Assembly: GCF_014192915.1 (NCBI RefSeq)
Contig: NZ_JACHYN010000009.1
Location: forward strand, 1-64,000
Reading direction: 5' to 3'
From: Azospirillum sp. OGB3
Lineage (GTDB): Bacteria; Pseudomonadota; Alphaproteobacteria; Azospirillales; Azospirillaceae
DNA length: 64,000 nucleotides
Below the pieces are notes generated by a model. It had not been told where the DNA came from. It did not search any database and was given only the letters and a program-made list of their open reading frames with translations. Positions 20,593-28,305 of the stretch are shown in pieces (the stretch's first letter is position 1; every line of letters starts with the position of its first letter). Position numbers and translations under genes: made by a program.

Positions 20593-20713
20593 GCTCCGCC
20601 CCTGGTCGAGCCCCGAGTGTGGTTGAAAGCGCGCTCCGCCCCGCTTATGGTCTTGGAAAAAGGCGCCTTTGCGCCGAAACCACGACCAAGAATCAGGTTC
20701 CAGGAGCGCCCCC

Positions 20714-20836
20714 ATGAAAGCCATGCTGCTCGGCTTCGCCGCCGCCATCGTCATCGCCATCGGCGCGTCGGTCGCGCTGACCTCCATCGACCACAGCTCG
20801 GCCAGCCGCTTTTCCAGCAGCTCGGTCCGCCTCTGA
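20714..20836 (+). CDS. Small single-span membrane protein (40 aa)
   Basis: ATG 20714 follows AGGAG at seven bases. The 40 residues consist of a hydrophobic helix (MLLGFAAAIVIAIGASVAL) and a Ser-rich tail, ASRFSSSSVRL. The function is unknown. The ribosome site and clean membrane helix support a real gene. It sits between the hybrid kinase and the convergent pdxA and is probably transcribed on its own. Confidence 0.6.
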   Translation: MKAMLLGFAAAIVIAIGASVALTSIDHSSASRFSSSSVRL

Positions 20837-20855
20837 CGCTTACCCGCGGCGAAGG

Positions 20856-21881
20856 TCAGGCGCGGCGGGCGGCCATGGCCTCCGCCGTCGTCAGGGCGGC
20901 GATCAGGCTCGACGCGCCGGCCTTGCCGGTGCCGGCGATGTCCAGCGCCGTCCCATGGTCCGGCGAGGTGCGGACGAAGGGCAGCCCCAGCGTGATGTTG
21001 ACCCCCGTGTCGAAGTCGATGGTCTTCAGCGGGATTAGCGCCTGGTCGTGGTACATGCACAGCGCCGCGTCGTAGCCGCGCCGCGCCGCCGCGTGGAACA
21101 GCGTGTCGGCGGGCTGCGGCCCCACCGCGTCGATGCCCTCCGCCCGCAGGTCGGCGACCGCCGGGGCGATGACGTCGATCTCCTCACGCCCCATGGCGCC
21201 GCCCTCCCCCGCGTGGGGGTTCAGCGCGGCAACGGCCAGCCGTGGCCGCGCGATGCCGAAGTCGCGGGCCAGCGCCGCCGCGGTGACCCGCCCGGCGTGG
21301 AGGATCGCCTCCCGCGTCACCAGCGGCATCGCGTCTCGGACCGAGACATGGATGGTCACCGGCACGACGCGCAGATCCTGCGCGGCCAGCATCATCACCG
21401 GCTCCTCGGTGAGCCCGGCCAGATGGGCCAGATACTCGGTGTGTCCGGGATGGCGGAAGCCGGCGGCGTAGAGCGCCGATTTCTGGATCGGGTTGGTGAC
21501 GACCGCCGACGCCTCGCCACGGCGGACCAGCTCGACCGCCCGGTCGATGCTGGCGATCACCGCCGCACCGTTGGCCGGGTCGGGGCGGCCCGGCGTGACC
21601 GGCGCCGCCAGCGGCTGGGGCAGCACTGGCAGCGCCGCGCCGAACAGCGCAGCGCCTTCGGCCATGCTGCCGACCGCCCTGACCGGCACCGGCAGACCGA
21701 GCTTGGCGGCGAGCGCCTCCAGGCGGGCGGGATCGTCCAGAAGGACGAAGGGCGGCACCGCGCCGTCCGCGCGGGCCGCCCCCCTGGCTATCGACCAGGC
21801 CTTAAGTGCGATCTCCCCGCCGATCCCCGCCGGCTCGCCCATGGTCAGGGCGAGCGGCGGCCGGACGCCGGATGCGGTCAT
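20856..21881 (-). CDS. pdxA: 4-hydroxythreonine-4-phosphate dehydrogenase
   Basis: A 341-residue PdxA of the deoxyxylulose-phosphate-dependent vitamin B6 route; it oxidises 4-phosphohydroxy-threonine with NAD before condensation by PdxJ. Family landmarks: LALTMGEPAGIGGEI near residue 10, HPGHTEYLA near 146 (metal His), LNPHAGEGGAMGREE near 220 and MYHDQALIPLK near 280. Its start overlaps the surA stop by one base (TGATG), giving translational coupling in a surA-pdxA pair common in proteobacteria. Confidence 0.95.
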   Translation of the reverse strand: MTASGVRPPLALTMGEPAGIGGEIALKAWSIARGAARADGAVPPFVLLDDPARLEALAAKLGLPVPVRAVGSMAEGAALFGAALPVLPQPLAAPVTPGRPDPANGAAVIASIDRAVELVRRGEASAVVTNPIQKSALYAAGFRHPGHTEYLAHLAGLTEEPVMMLAAQDLRVVPVTIHVSVRDAMPLVTREAILHAGRVTAAALARDFGIARPRLAVAALNPHAGEGGAMGREEIDVIAPAVADLRAEGIDAVGPQPADTLFHAAARRGYDAALCMYHDQALIPLKTIDFDTGVNITLGLPFVRTSPDHGTALDIAGTGKAGASSLIAALTTAEAMAARRA

Positions 21882-23326
21882 CAGTTGCGGATCTCCACGA
21901 AGGCGGTGCGGCGCAGGTCGCGCAGGTAGCGGCGGGCCAGCAGGTCGGCGCGCTCGTTGATCAGGTCGCGCTCGATCTCCTCGCGCGGCGGCATCTTGAT
22001 GTCCTTGGGGTCGATCGGCGGCGGGGCCGGGGCGGCCACCGGCTGCGGCTCGGCCTCGGGCGGCGGCTCGATCATCGGCACGTCGCGCTTGCAGACGATC
22101 AGGATGACGGCGCCGCCCGGGCTCATCAGCACCGGGCTGGGCTGGCCGAGCGGAATGCCGACGGCGAGCTGCTGGAGGCCCGGCGCCAGGTCCTTGACCC
22201 GCAGCGTGCCCATGTCGCCCGACTCCGGAATGCCCATGGCGCGGGCCTTCTCGTCGAAGTCGGTGCAGCTCTTGATCGACTTGCGCAGCTTTTCCGCCTG
22301 CGCCTGGACTGCCTTCAGCTCCTCCTTCGAGGGGGCCGGGATGACGATCTGCTTCATGTTGACCTTGGCCTTGGCCAGATCGGGCTTCGGCTGGGCGCGC
22401 GGGCGCGGCGGGGGGGGCGGCGGCGGAGCGGTGGAGGCGGTGCTGCCGAAGGGCCGCTGGTCGCGCACCAGCAGGACGTGATAGCCGGTCGCCGTGCGGA
22501 CCGGCGAGGAGAGCTGGCCGGCGCGCATGGTGGACAGGGTCTTGTCCAGCTCGGCGTTCAGCTCGCCCGTGCGCACCCAGCCCATGTCGCCGCCCGAGGC
22601 GGCGCCAGCGGACTGCGAGAACTGGCGGGCGAGTGCGGCGAAGTTGCCGCCGCGGCGCACCTCCTCGACCAGCCGCTCGGCGTTGCGCCGCACCTCCTCG
22701 TCCTGGTCGGGGCTGTCGACGGCCAGGAAGATCTCGGCCACCAGATACTCCGGCTTGCCGATGTTGGCCTTGATGCGCTGCATCACGGCGTCGATCTCCT
22801 CGTCGCCGATCACCACCTCCTGCCGGATGCGGCGCTGCATCACCCGCTGCCAGGACAGCAGCGCCCGCACCTGCTCGCGCAGGGTGGACACCGGGACGTT
22901 CTGGGCCTTCAGCATGGCTTCGAGCTGGGGACGGCCCATCCGGTTCTGTTCGGCGATGCGTCCGATCGCCTCGTCGATCTCCTTCGACGGGACCGAGACG
23001 CCGAGACGCTTGGCCTCCTGGAGCTGGAGGCGCTCGTCGATCAGCTGGCGGAGCACCTGCGGGGTCAGGCGCTGGCGCGTCTCCGCGCTGTCCTGGGCGC
23101 CGGCGTTCAGCAGGGCGAGGCGGATTCGCGCGTGCACGTCGGACAGCGAGATGACCTCGTCGTTGACGACGGCGGCGATGCGTTCCGCGGGGCCTTGCGT
23201 TCCCGCAGCAGGGCTGTTTGGAGCGTTGGGAGCCCGCGTCTGGGCCGCGGCGGGCGCGCCGGCGGCAAGAAGGGCGCAGGCGGTCGCCACGGCGAAGGCA
23301 GACCGGACGGCTCGCAAACTCTGCAT
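21881..23326 (-). CDS. surA: Periplasmic peptidyl-prolyl isomerase/chaperone SurA
   Basis: A 481-residue outer-membrane-protein chaperone. It has a signal peptide (VATACALLAAGAPAAAQ), then the SurA N-domain (ERIAAVVNDEVISLSDV near residue 50) and a first parvulin domain with YLVAEIFLAVDSP and SGGDMGWVRTGEL. A Pro-rich linker with eight consecutive prolines leads to a degenerate second parvulin-like domain (SGDMGTLRVKDLAPGLQQL) and a C-terminal helix. It is coupled to pdxA downstream. lptG lies 139 bases upstream; the lptD gene that usually separates them in related genomes is missing here. Confidence 0.9.
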   Translation of the reverse strand: MQSLRAVRSAFAVATACALLAAGAPAAAQTRAPNAPNSPAAGTQGPAERIAAVVNDEVISLSDVHARIRLALLNAGAQDSAETRQRLTPQVLRQLIDERLQLQEAKRLGVSVPSKEIDEAIGRIAEQNRMGRPQLEAMLKAQNVPVSTLREQVRALLSWQRVMQRRIRQEVVIGDEEIDAVMQRIKANIGKPEYLVAEIFLAVDSPDQDEEVRRNAERLVEEVRRGGNFAALARQFSQSAGAASGGDMGWVRTGELNAELDKTLSTMRAGQLSSPVRTATGYHVLLVRDQRPFGSTASTAPPPPPPPRPRAQPKPDLAKAKVNMKQIVIPAPSKEELKAVQAQAEKLRKSIKSCTDFDEKARAMGIPESGDMGTLRVKDLAPGLQQLAVGIPLGQPSPVLMSPGGAVILIVCKRDVPMIEPPPEAEPQPVAAPAPPPIDPKDIKMPPREEIERDLINERADLLARRYLRDLRRTAFVEIRN

Positions 23327-23465
23327 GGTGCTCCAGACTCCAGAGGTGTTTGCCGTTTAATACGGCCCCCCCGGGCGCGTGTAAACGGAATCGTGGACCG
23401 CATCCTGGAACGGAATTGTGTCCAAAGACCGGGCGACCGGCGTCGGCCCTGCTCCGGATCCGGCG

Positions 23466-24560
23466 TCAGCCGTCCTCCAGATGCAGCAGCGCCGCGGTTC
23501 CCAGAAGCACGCTGACGCAGGCCGGGCTCCAGGCCGCCATGGCCAGCGGGATGGTTTCGGAGATGCCGAAGGTGCGGATCACGTCGGTCATCACGAACAG
23601 CACGAAGCCGGTCAGAACGCCGCCCGACACCATCGTCATGGTGCCGCCGCGCCGCGGCAGCCGCAGCGAAAAGGCCGCGGCGAACAGAACCATCGCCACG
23701 TAGAGCAGGGGCTGCGACAGCAGCGACTGATAGTGCAGCCGGTGCCGCACCGCCGGGAAGCCGGTGGCCTCCAGCGTGCGGATGAACTGCGGCAGTTCCC
23801 AGAAGGAGATCGTCTCCGGCGCGGCGAAGCTCTCCTCGATGGTGGTCCGGTTCAGCTCCGTCGGGATGACGTAGGCCGGAACCGTCTCCGATTCCTTCTT
23901 GCCGAGGTTGATCGTCGCGTCCTGCAGCTCCCACTTCCGGTCGCGCAGCACGGCGCGCGGCGCGTCCACCCGGCCGATGTAGGTCATGTTGGTGTCGAAG
24001 CGCAGGACGATGACCTGCGACATCTCGAAGGTCAGCGGGTTCACCCCGTCGGCGTGGATGAAATACTGCTCCCCCGCCTCCTGCTGGCGCAGCCAGAGGC
24101 CGCTGCGCGAGACGTCGAAGCTGCTCGACTTCAGTTTCAGATAGCGGTCCTGGAGCTGGTTGTACTTGGCGATGAAGACGGCGCCGACCGGGTTGATCAT
24201 CGTCACCTTCACGGCGCCGATCATCAGAGCGGCGATCAGCACCGGGGTCAGGAACTGCCACGCCGAGACGCCGACCGCGCGGGCCACCACCAGTTCCGCG
24301 CTGCGCGTCAGCCGCCAGAAGGTGAACATGCCGCTGAACAGGATCACGAAGGGGAAGATCTGCTGGCCGATCTCCGGCAGCTTCAGCAGGGCCATGCGCA
24401 GGACCAGCCAGAAGGTGATGTCCGGCTTGGTTCCGGCGCGGCGCAGCAGCTCCACGACGTCGAGCAGCAGGATGATCGACAGCAGGATGCCGAGCAGCAG
24501 CAGGAACCAGGTGACGAACTGGCGCCCGATGTAGCGCGACAGCGTGGCGGATGAATACAT
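23466..24560 (-). CDS. lptG: LPS export ABC transporter permease LptG
   Basis: A 364-residue permease of the LptB2FG complex that extracts lipopolysaccharide from the inner membrane. It begins TLSRYIGRQFVTWFLLLLG, has two N-terminal helices, and the coupling helix region with FWRLTRSAELVVARAVGVS near residue 95. A large periplasmic beta-jellyroll fills about 130-265, and three C-terminal helices end with TFGISETIPLAMAAWSPA. RSxELVVxRAxGVS favours LptG over LptF. ATG 24560 has a GGGGAGG site. No lptF lies upstream; the divergent pepA takes that place. Confidence 0.9.
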   Translation of the reverse strand: MYSSATLSRYIGRQFVTWFLLLLGILLSIILLLDVVELLRRAGTKPDITFWLVLRMALLKLPEIGQQIFPFVILFSGMFTFWRLTRSAELVVARAVGVSAWQFLTPVLIAALMIGAVKVTMINPVGAVFIAKYNQLQDRYLKLKSSSFDVSRSGLWLRQQEAGEQYFIHADGVNPLTFEMSQVIVLRFDTNMTYIGRVDAPRAVLRDRKWELQDATINLGKKESETVPAYVIPTELNRTTIEESFAAPETISFWELPQFIRTLEATGFPAVRHRLHYQSLLSQPLLYVAMVLFAAAFSLRLPRRGGTMTMVSGGVLTGFVLFVMTDVIRTFGISETIPLAMAAWSPACVSVLLGTAALLHLEDG

Positions 24561-24675
24561 GGGCTCCGGCCTCCCCGGCCGATCGACGGGCGGTACGCGG
24601 CGCGCCGGGAGCTTCCACCACGGCGTGCCGGGGCTATGTACTGCGGACGGGCGCGGGAAACAACCGGTCCGCGCC

Positions 24676-24704
24676 TTGACAGGGCGCACGGGAAGGTCTT
24701 TATC
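24676..24704 (+). promoter_or_regulatory. Candidate sigma-70 promoter of pepA
   Basis: A perfect -35 box, TTGACA (24676-24681), is followed after 17 bases by TTTATC (24699-24704), about 80 bases ahead of the pepA start in the lptG/pepA divergent region. Confidence 0.6.
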
Positions 24705-24786
24705 CCAGGGTGGTTGCGGATCGATCCCACCCGCCCCGGCGCCCGCGCGCCGGCCGACCCAGCCGAGAGGAGCCTGAGAGGAGCCG

Positions 24787-26289
24787 ATGAAGTTCGCCTT
24801 TGCGAAGCCCGCGCTGCCCAAGTCCGGCACCGTCGCCGTCACCGTCGCCACCGATCGCGCGCTCGGCGCCGCGGGGCAGGATCTCGACCAGAAGACGGGC
24901 GGCACGCTGTCCCGCGCCATGAAGGCCAGCCGCTTCACCGGCAAGAGGGAGGAGACGCTGGCGATCCTCGCCCCCGCCGGAGTCGAGTTCGACCGCATCC
25001 TCCTGGTCGGCATCGGCAAGGGCGAGGATCTGTCCGAGGCCACGCTCCAGGCCGTCGGCGGCGCCATCGTCGCCGCGCTGGACAAGTCGGGCGAGACGGA
25101 GGTCTCGGTCCTGCTCGACCTGCCGGACGGCGGCACCGTGGCCCCCGACGCCGCGGCGGCGGAGCTGGCCTTCGGCGCGCAGCTCCGCTCCTACCGCTTC
25201 GACAAGTACCGGACGACCGAGAAGAAGGAGGCCAAGCCCTCCCTCAAGAAGATCATCGTCCTGACCGCCGAGCCGGACACCGCCAAGCGTGCCTATGGCC
25301 GCCTGGAACCTCTGGCCGAGTCCGTCGCCTACACCCGCGACCTGGTGTCGGAACCGGCCAACGTCCTGAACCCGGAAAGCCTCGCCGACCGCTGCCGGGA
25401 CCTGACCGAGGTCGGGCTGCAGGTCGAGGTGCTGGACCTCAAGAAGCTGAGGAAGCTCGGCATGGGCGCGCTGATCGGCGTCGCCCAGGGCAGCGCCTTC
25501 GAGCCGCGCGTCGTCGTGATGCGCTGGGACGGCGCCCCCGACGCCGAGGACCGCCGCCCGCTCGCCTTCATCGGCAAGGGCGTGACCTTCGATACCGGCG
25601 GCATCTCCATCAAGCCCGCCGCCGGAATGGAGGACATGAAGTGGGACATGGGCGGGGCCGCGGTGGTCATCGGCACCATGCGCGCGCTCGCCGCCCGCAA
25701 GGCGAAGGTGAACGCCGTCGGCATCGTCGGCCTGGTCGAGAACATGCCGTCCGGCACCGCGCAGCGCCCCGGCGACGTGGTGACCTCGCTGTCCGGCCAG
25801 ACCATCGAGGTGATCAACACCGACGCCGAAGGCCGCCTCGTCCTGGCCGACTGCCTGACCTACGCGCAGGAGACCTTCAAGCCGCGCCTGCTGGTCGACC
25901 TCGCCACCCTGACCGGTGCCGTCATCATCGCGCTGGGCCATGAGCACGCGGGCCTGTTCGCCAACGACGACTGGCTGGCCGAGAACCTGCTGGCTGCCGG
26001 CAAGTCGGTGGGCGAGCCGCTGTGGCGCCTGCCGATGGGCGACGCCTACGACAAGGACATCAACTCCGACATCGCCGACATGAAGAACGTCGGGTCGGGC
26101 CGCGGGGCCGGCAGCATCGTCGGCGCACAGTTCCTCAAGCGCTTCGTCGAGGACCTGCCCTGGGCGCACATCGACATCGCCGGCGTCGCCTGGTCGAAGA
26201 AGGACACGGCCACCGTGCCGAAGGGCGGCACCGCCTTCGGCGTCCGCCTGCTCGACCGCTTCGTGGCGAGCTATCACGAAGGCAAGTAA
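24787..26289 (+). CDS. pepA: Leucyl aminopeptidase
   Basis: A 500-residue M17 family metallo-aminopeptidase removing N-terminal residues from peptides; homologues also bind DNA at Xer sites. The catalytic C-terminal domain has the metal/active-site segments GKGVTFDTGGISIKPA near residue 265 (Lys and Asp) and the invariant NTDAEGRLVLAD near 345. The N-terminal macro-like domain is typical for the family. ATG 24787 is preceded by GAGAGGAGCC. holC follows after one palindrome, the usual pepA-holC order. Confidence 0.96.
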   Translation: MKFAFAKPALPKSGTVAVTVATDRALGAAGQDLDQKTGGTLSRAMKASRFTGKREETLAILAPAGVEFDRILLVGIGKGEDLSEATLQAVGGAIVAALDKSGETEVSVLLDLPDGGTVAPDAAAAELAFGAQLRSYRFDKYRTTEKKEAKPSLKKIIVLTAEPDTAKRAYGRLEPLAESVAYTRDLVSEPANVLNPESLADRCRDLTEVGLQVEVLDLKKLRKLGMGALIGVAQGSAFEPRVVVMRWDGAPDAEDRRPLAFIGKGVTFDTGGISIKPAAGMEDMKWDMGGAAVVIGTMRALAARKAKVNAVGIVGLVENMPSGTAQRPGDVVTSLSGQTIEVINTDAEGRLVLADCLTYAQETFKPRLLVDLATLTGAVIIALGHEHAGLFANDDWLAENLLAAGKSVGEPLWRLPMGDAYDKDINSDIADMKNVGSGRGAGSIVGAQFLKRFVEDLPWAHIDIAGVAWSKKDTATVPKGGTAFGVRLLDRFVASYHEGK

Positions 26290-26320
26290 GAATCTCCGTC
26301 CGGAGGATGCCGTTTTTTTT

Positions 26321-26342
26321 CCCTCTCCCCTCGGGGAGAGGG
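26321..26342. repeat. Palindromic repeat, copy C
   Basis: A perfect ten-base stem, CCCTCTCCCC against GGGGAGAGGG, with a two-base loop. It is preceded on the plus strand by a run of eight T. It lies between pepA and holC and ends 18 bases before the holC start, where it could modulate downstream expression. Confidence 0.75.
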
Positions 26343-26360
26343 AAATTTCTACGAGGGGCC

Positions 26361-26810
26361 ATGACCGAGGTCCGTTTCTATCACCTCCAGCGGCGCACGC
26401 TCGAACAGGCGTTGCCAAAGATCCTGGAAAAGGTTCTGGAGCGAAACTGGCGCGCCGTGGTCCTGGCCGGCTCGCCGGAGCGGGTGGACGCGCTCAATCA
26501 GCATTTGTGGACCTACGATCCCTCCTCGTTCCTGCCGCACGGCGCGGCGCGTGACGGCTTCGCCGCGGAACAGCCGGTCTGGCTGACGGCCGAGGAGGAG
26601 AACCCCAACGCGGCCACCGTCCTGGTCCTGGTGGACGGAGTGACCAGCGGCGCGATGGGGTCCTTCGACCTCGTCTGCGACCTGTTCGACGGCAACGACG
26701 GCGATGCCGTGCTGGCGGCGCGGGAGCGCTGGAAGGTGTGCAAGGCCGCCGGCCATTCCCTCACCTACTGGCAACAAAACGACCGTGGCGGCTGGGAAAA
26801 ACGCGCTTAA
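26361..26810 (+). CDS. holC: DNA polymerase III chi subunit
   Basis: A 149-residue HolC protein linking the clamp loader to SSB. The family pattern is seen from the N-terminus, EVRFYHLQRRTLEQALPKIL, through LNQHLWTYDPSSFLPHG near residue 50 to PVWLT and the late LVLVDG; the C-terminal AAGHSLTYWQQNDRGGWEKRA is typical for alphaproteobacterial HolC. It lies directly after pepA. Confidence 0.92.
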   Translation: MTEVRFYHLQRRTLEQALPKILEKVLERNWRAVVLAGSPERVDALNQHLWTYDPSSFLPHGAARDGFAAEQPVWLTAEEENPNAATVLVLVDGVTSGAMGSFDLVCDLFDGNDGDAVLAARERWKVCKAAGHSLTYWQQNDRGGWEKRA

Positions 26811-26843
26811 AGCCGACAAACCTTATATGCATTGAAACATTCT

Positions 26844-26882
26844 TCGAATGATACCGCTAACGCGGCATAATAATGCATTCGA
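26844..26882. promoter_or_regulatory. AT-rich inverted repeat upstream of receiver-kinase
   Basis: TCGAATG (26844-26850) and CATTCGA (26876-26882) form a perfect seven-base inverted repeat spaced by 25 bases, inside the most AT-rich intergenic stretch of the window (26811-26940). ATGCATT also occurs twice here. It could be a regulator site; the protein is unknown. Confidence 0.3.
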
Positions 26883-26897
26883 TTGTACCAACCGTTC

Positions 26898-26927
26898 TTG
26901 ACGGGCCTCCTGTGCGCAAGGTTAATC
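26898..26927 (+). promoter_or_regulatory. Candidate promoter of the receiver-kinase gene
   Basis: TTGACG (26898-26903) is followed after 18 bases by TTAATC (26922-26927). It lies about 50 bases before the leader ORF and downstream of the inverted repeat. Confidence 0.35.
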
Positions 26928-26973
26928 TAAAACCCGTAAAATCCCGCGGGGCGGCGCACAGGTGGAGGGCAAT

Positions 26974-27015
26974 ATGCATAGGTGCGTCCGAAGCGCGGGC
27001 ACGGCTGCGCCATGA
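26974..27015 (+). CDS. Possible 13-residue leader peptide coupled to the kinase gene
   Basis: GGAGGG (26964-26969) stands at ideal distance before ATG 26974, which opens a 13-codon frame reading MHRCVRSAGTAAP. Its TGA (27013-27015) overlaps the kinase start codon as ATGA. The kinase start itself has no convincing ribosome site. This suggests that translation of the short frame feeds ribosomes to the kinase. A GTG start at 26982 for a longer kinase is the alternative, but its spacing to GGAGGG is poor. Confidence 0.4.
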   Translation: MHRCVRSAGTAAP

Positions 27016-28259
27016 CCCGCAGCGCTCTTGACCCGACCCTGGCGCGGGACGTCAAGGACGCCGCCATCCTGATCGTCGACGACAATGCCTCGAACGTCGA
27101 TCTGGTGCGCGACATCCTGACCCACGAGGGCTACACCGCCGTGCGGGGCGAAACCGATCCCCGCCGCGTGCCCGCCCTGTGCGAGGCGCAGCGCTTCGAC
27201 CTTCTGCTGATTGACATCCGCATGCCGCACATGAGCGGCTTCGACCTGATGGAGCGTGTCAACGCCCTGTACGGCGACGATATCGTGCCCATCCTGGTGC
27301 TGACCGCCCACACCGACCAGGAAACGCGGCGGCGCTCCTTGGAAATGGGGGCCAACGACTTCCTCACCAAGCCCTTCATCGCCTGGGAGCTGCTGCACCG
27401 GGTGCGCAGCGTGCTGGAGATCCGCAAGCTCTACCAGCGCGCGGCCGAGCAGAACCGCGGGCTGGAACGCCGCGTGTCGGAGCGCACCGCGGAACTCAGC
27501 GCCGCCCTGGAGGCGGCGCGGCAGGCCGACCGGGCCAAGCTCGACTTCCTCTCGGTGACCAGCCACGAGTTGCGAACCCCTCTGAACGCCATCATCGGCT
27601 TCGCCGAGGTGCTGTCCAGCGAGGCGCACGGGCCGCTCGGTCACGACGACTACATGGACTATGTCCGGCTCATCGAGGAGAGCGGCAAGGCGCTGCTCGG
27701 CATGGTCAACAACATCCTGGACTTCACGCGGGGGTCCGGCGGCATCGACCTCGCCGAATCGTCCATCGACCTGCCGGGCCTGCTGATCCACTGCATTGAA
27801 CTGCTCGGCGCCAAGGCGCGGGCAAAGTCCCAGACCATCACGCTGCAGCCCGGACCGCCCGTCACCTTGCGCGCCGACCAGCGCCGCCTGGGGGAGATGA
27901 TCGTCCACCTGCTGGACAACGCGGTGAAGTTCGGCCATCGCGGCGGACGCGTCTCGCTGCGGATCGCCCTTCAGGGGGGGATGATCGCCATCGCCGTGGC
28001 CGACGACGGCCCCGGCATCCCGCCGGAGATCGTCGATCACGTGTTCCGCCCGTTCATCCAGGGCGAGCGCTCCCTGGTGCGCCAGCATGAAGGGATCGGG
28101 CTCGGTCTGCCCATCGTCCGCCGCTTCGCCGAACTGCACGGCGGCAGCGTGGAGTTGGACAGCGCACCGGGGGGTGGCACCACCGTGACCATCCTGCTGC
28201 CCGCCGCCCGCCTGACCGCGCCACCCATCGCGGGGATCCGGCAAGCGAGGGCGTTGTAG
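27012..28259 (+). CDS. Receiver-histidine kinase (REC-HisKA-HATPase)
   Basis: A 415-residue soluble signalling protein. An N-terminal receiver (ILIVDDNASNVDLV, phosphoacceptor Asp68 in LLIDIRMPH, Lys in LTKPF) is joined by a coiled-coil linker (RAAEQNRGLERRVSERTAEL) to a kinase core. The core has His185 in VTSHELRTPLNAIIGF, an N-box HLLDNAVKFG, a G1 box ADDGPGIP and a G2 box GIGLGLPIVRRF. There is no membrane or input domain, so it is probably driven by phosphotransfer from another kinase to its receiver. ATG 27012 overlaps the stop of a short leader frame. The partner is unknown. Confidence 0.9.
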   Translation: MTRSALDPTLARDVKDAAILIVDDNASNVDLVRDILTHEGYTAVRGETDPRRVPALCEAQRFDLLLIDIRMPHMSGFDLMERVNALYGDDIVPILVLTAHTDQETRRRSLEMGANDFLTKPFIAWELLHRVRSVLEIRKLYQRAAEQNRGLERRVSERTAELSAALEAARQADRAKLDFLSVTSHELRTPLNAIIGFAEVLSSEAHGPLGHDDYMDYVRLIEESGKALLGMVNNILDFTRGSGGIDLAESSIDLPGLLIHCIELLGAKARAKSQTITLQPGPPVTLRADQRRLGEMIVHLLDNAVKFGHRGGRVSLRIALQGGMIAIAVADDGPGIPPEIVDHVFRPFIQGERSLVRQHEGIGLGLPIVRRFAELHGGSVELDSAPGGGTTVTILLPAARLTAPPIAGIRQARAL

Positions 28260-28305
28260 GGCATGCGCGCCCCACCGCGGGTCGGGCGCCCGGCTCCGGA
28301 AGGGA

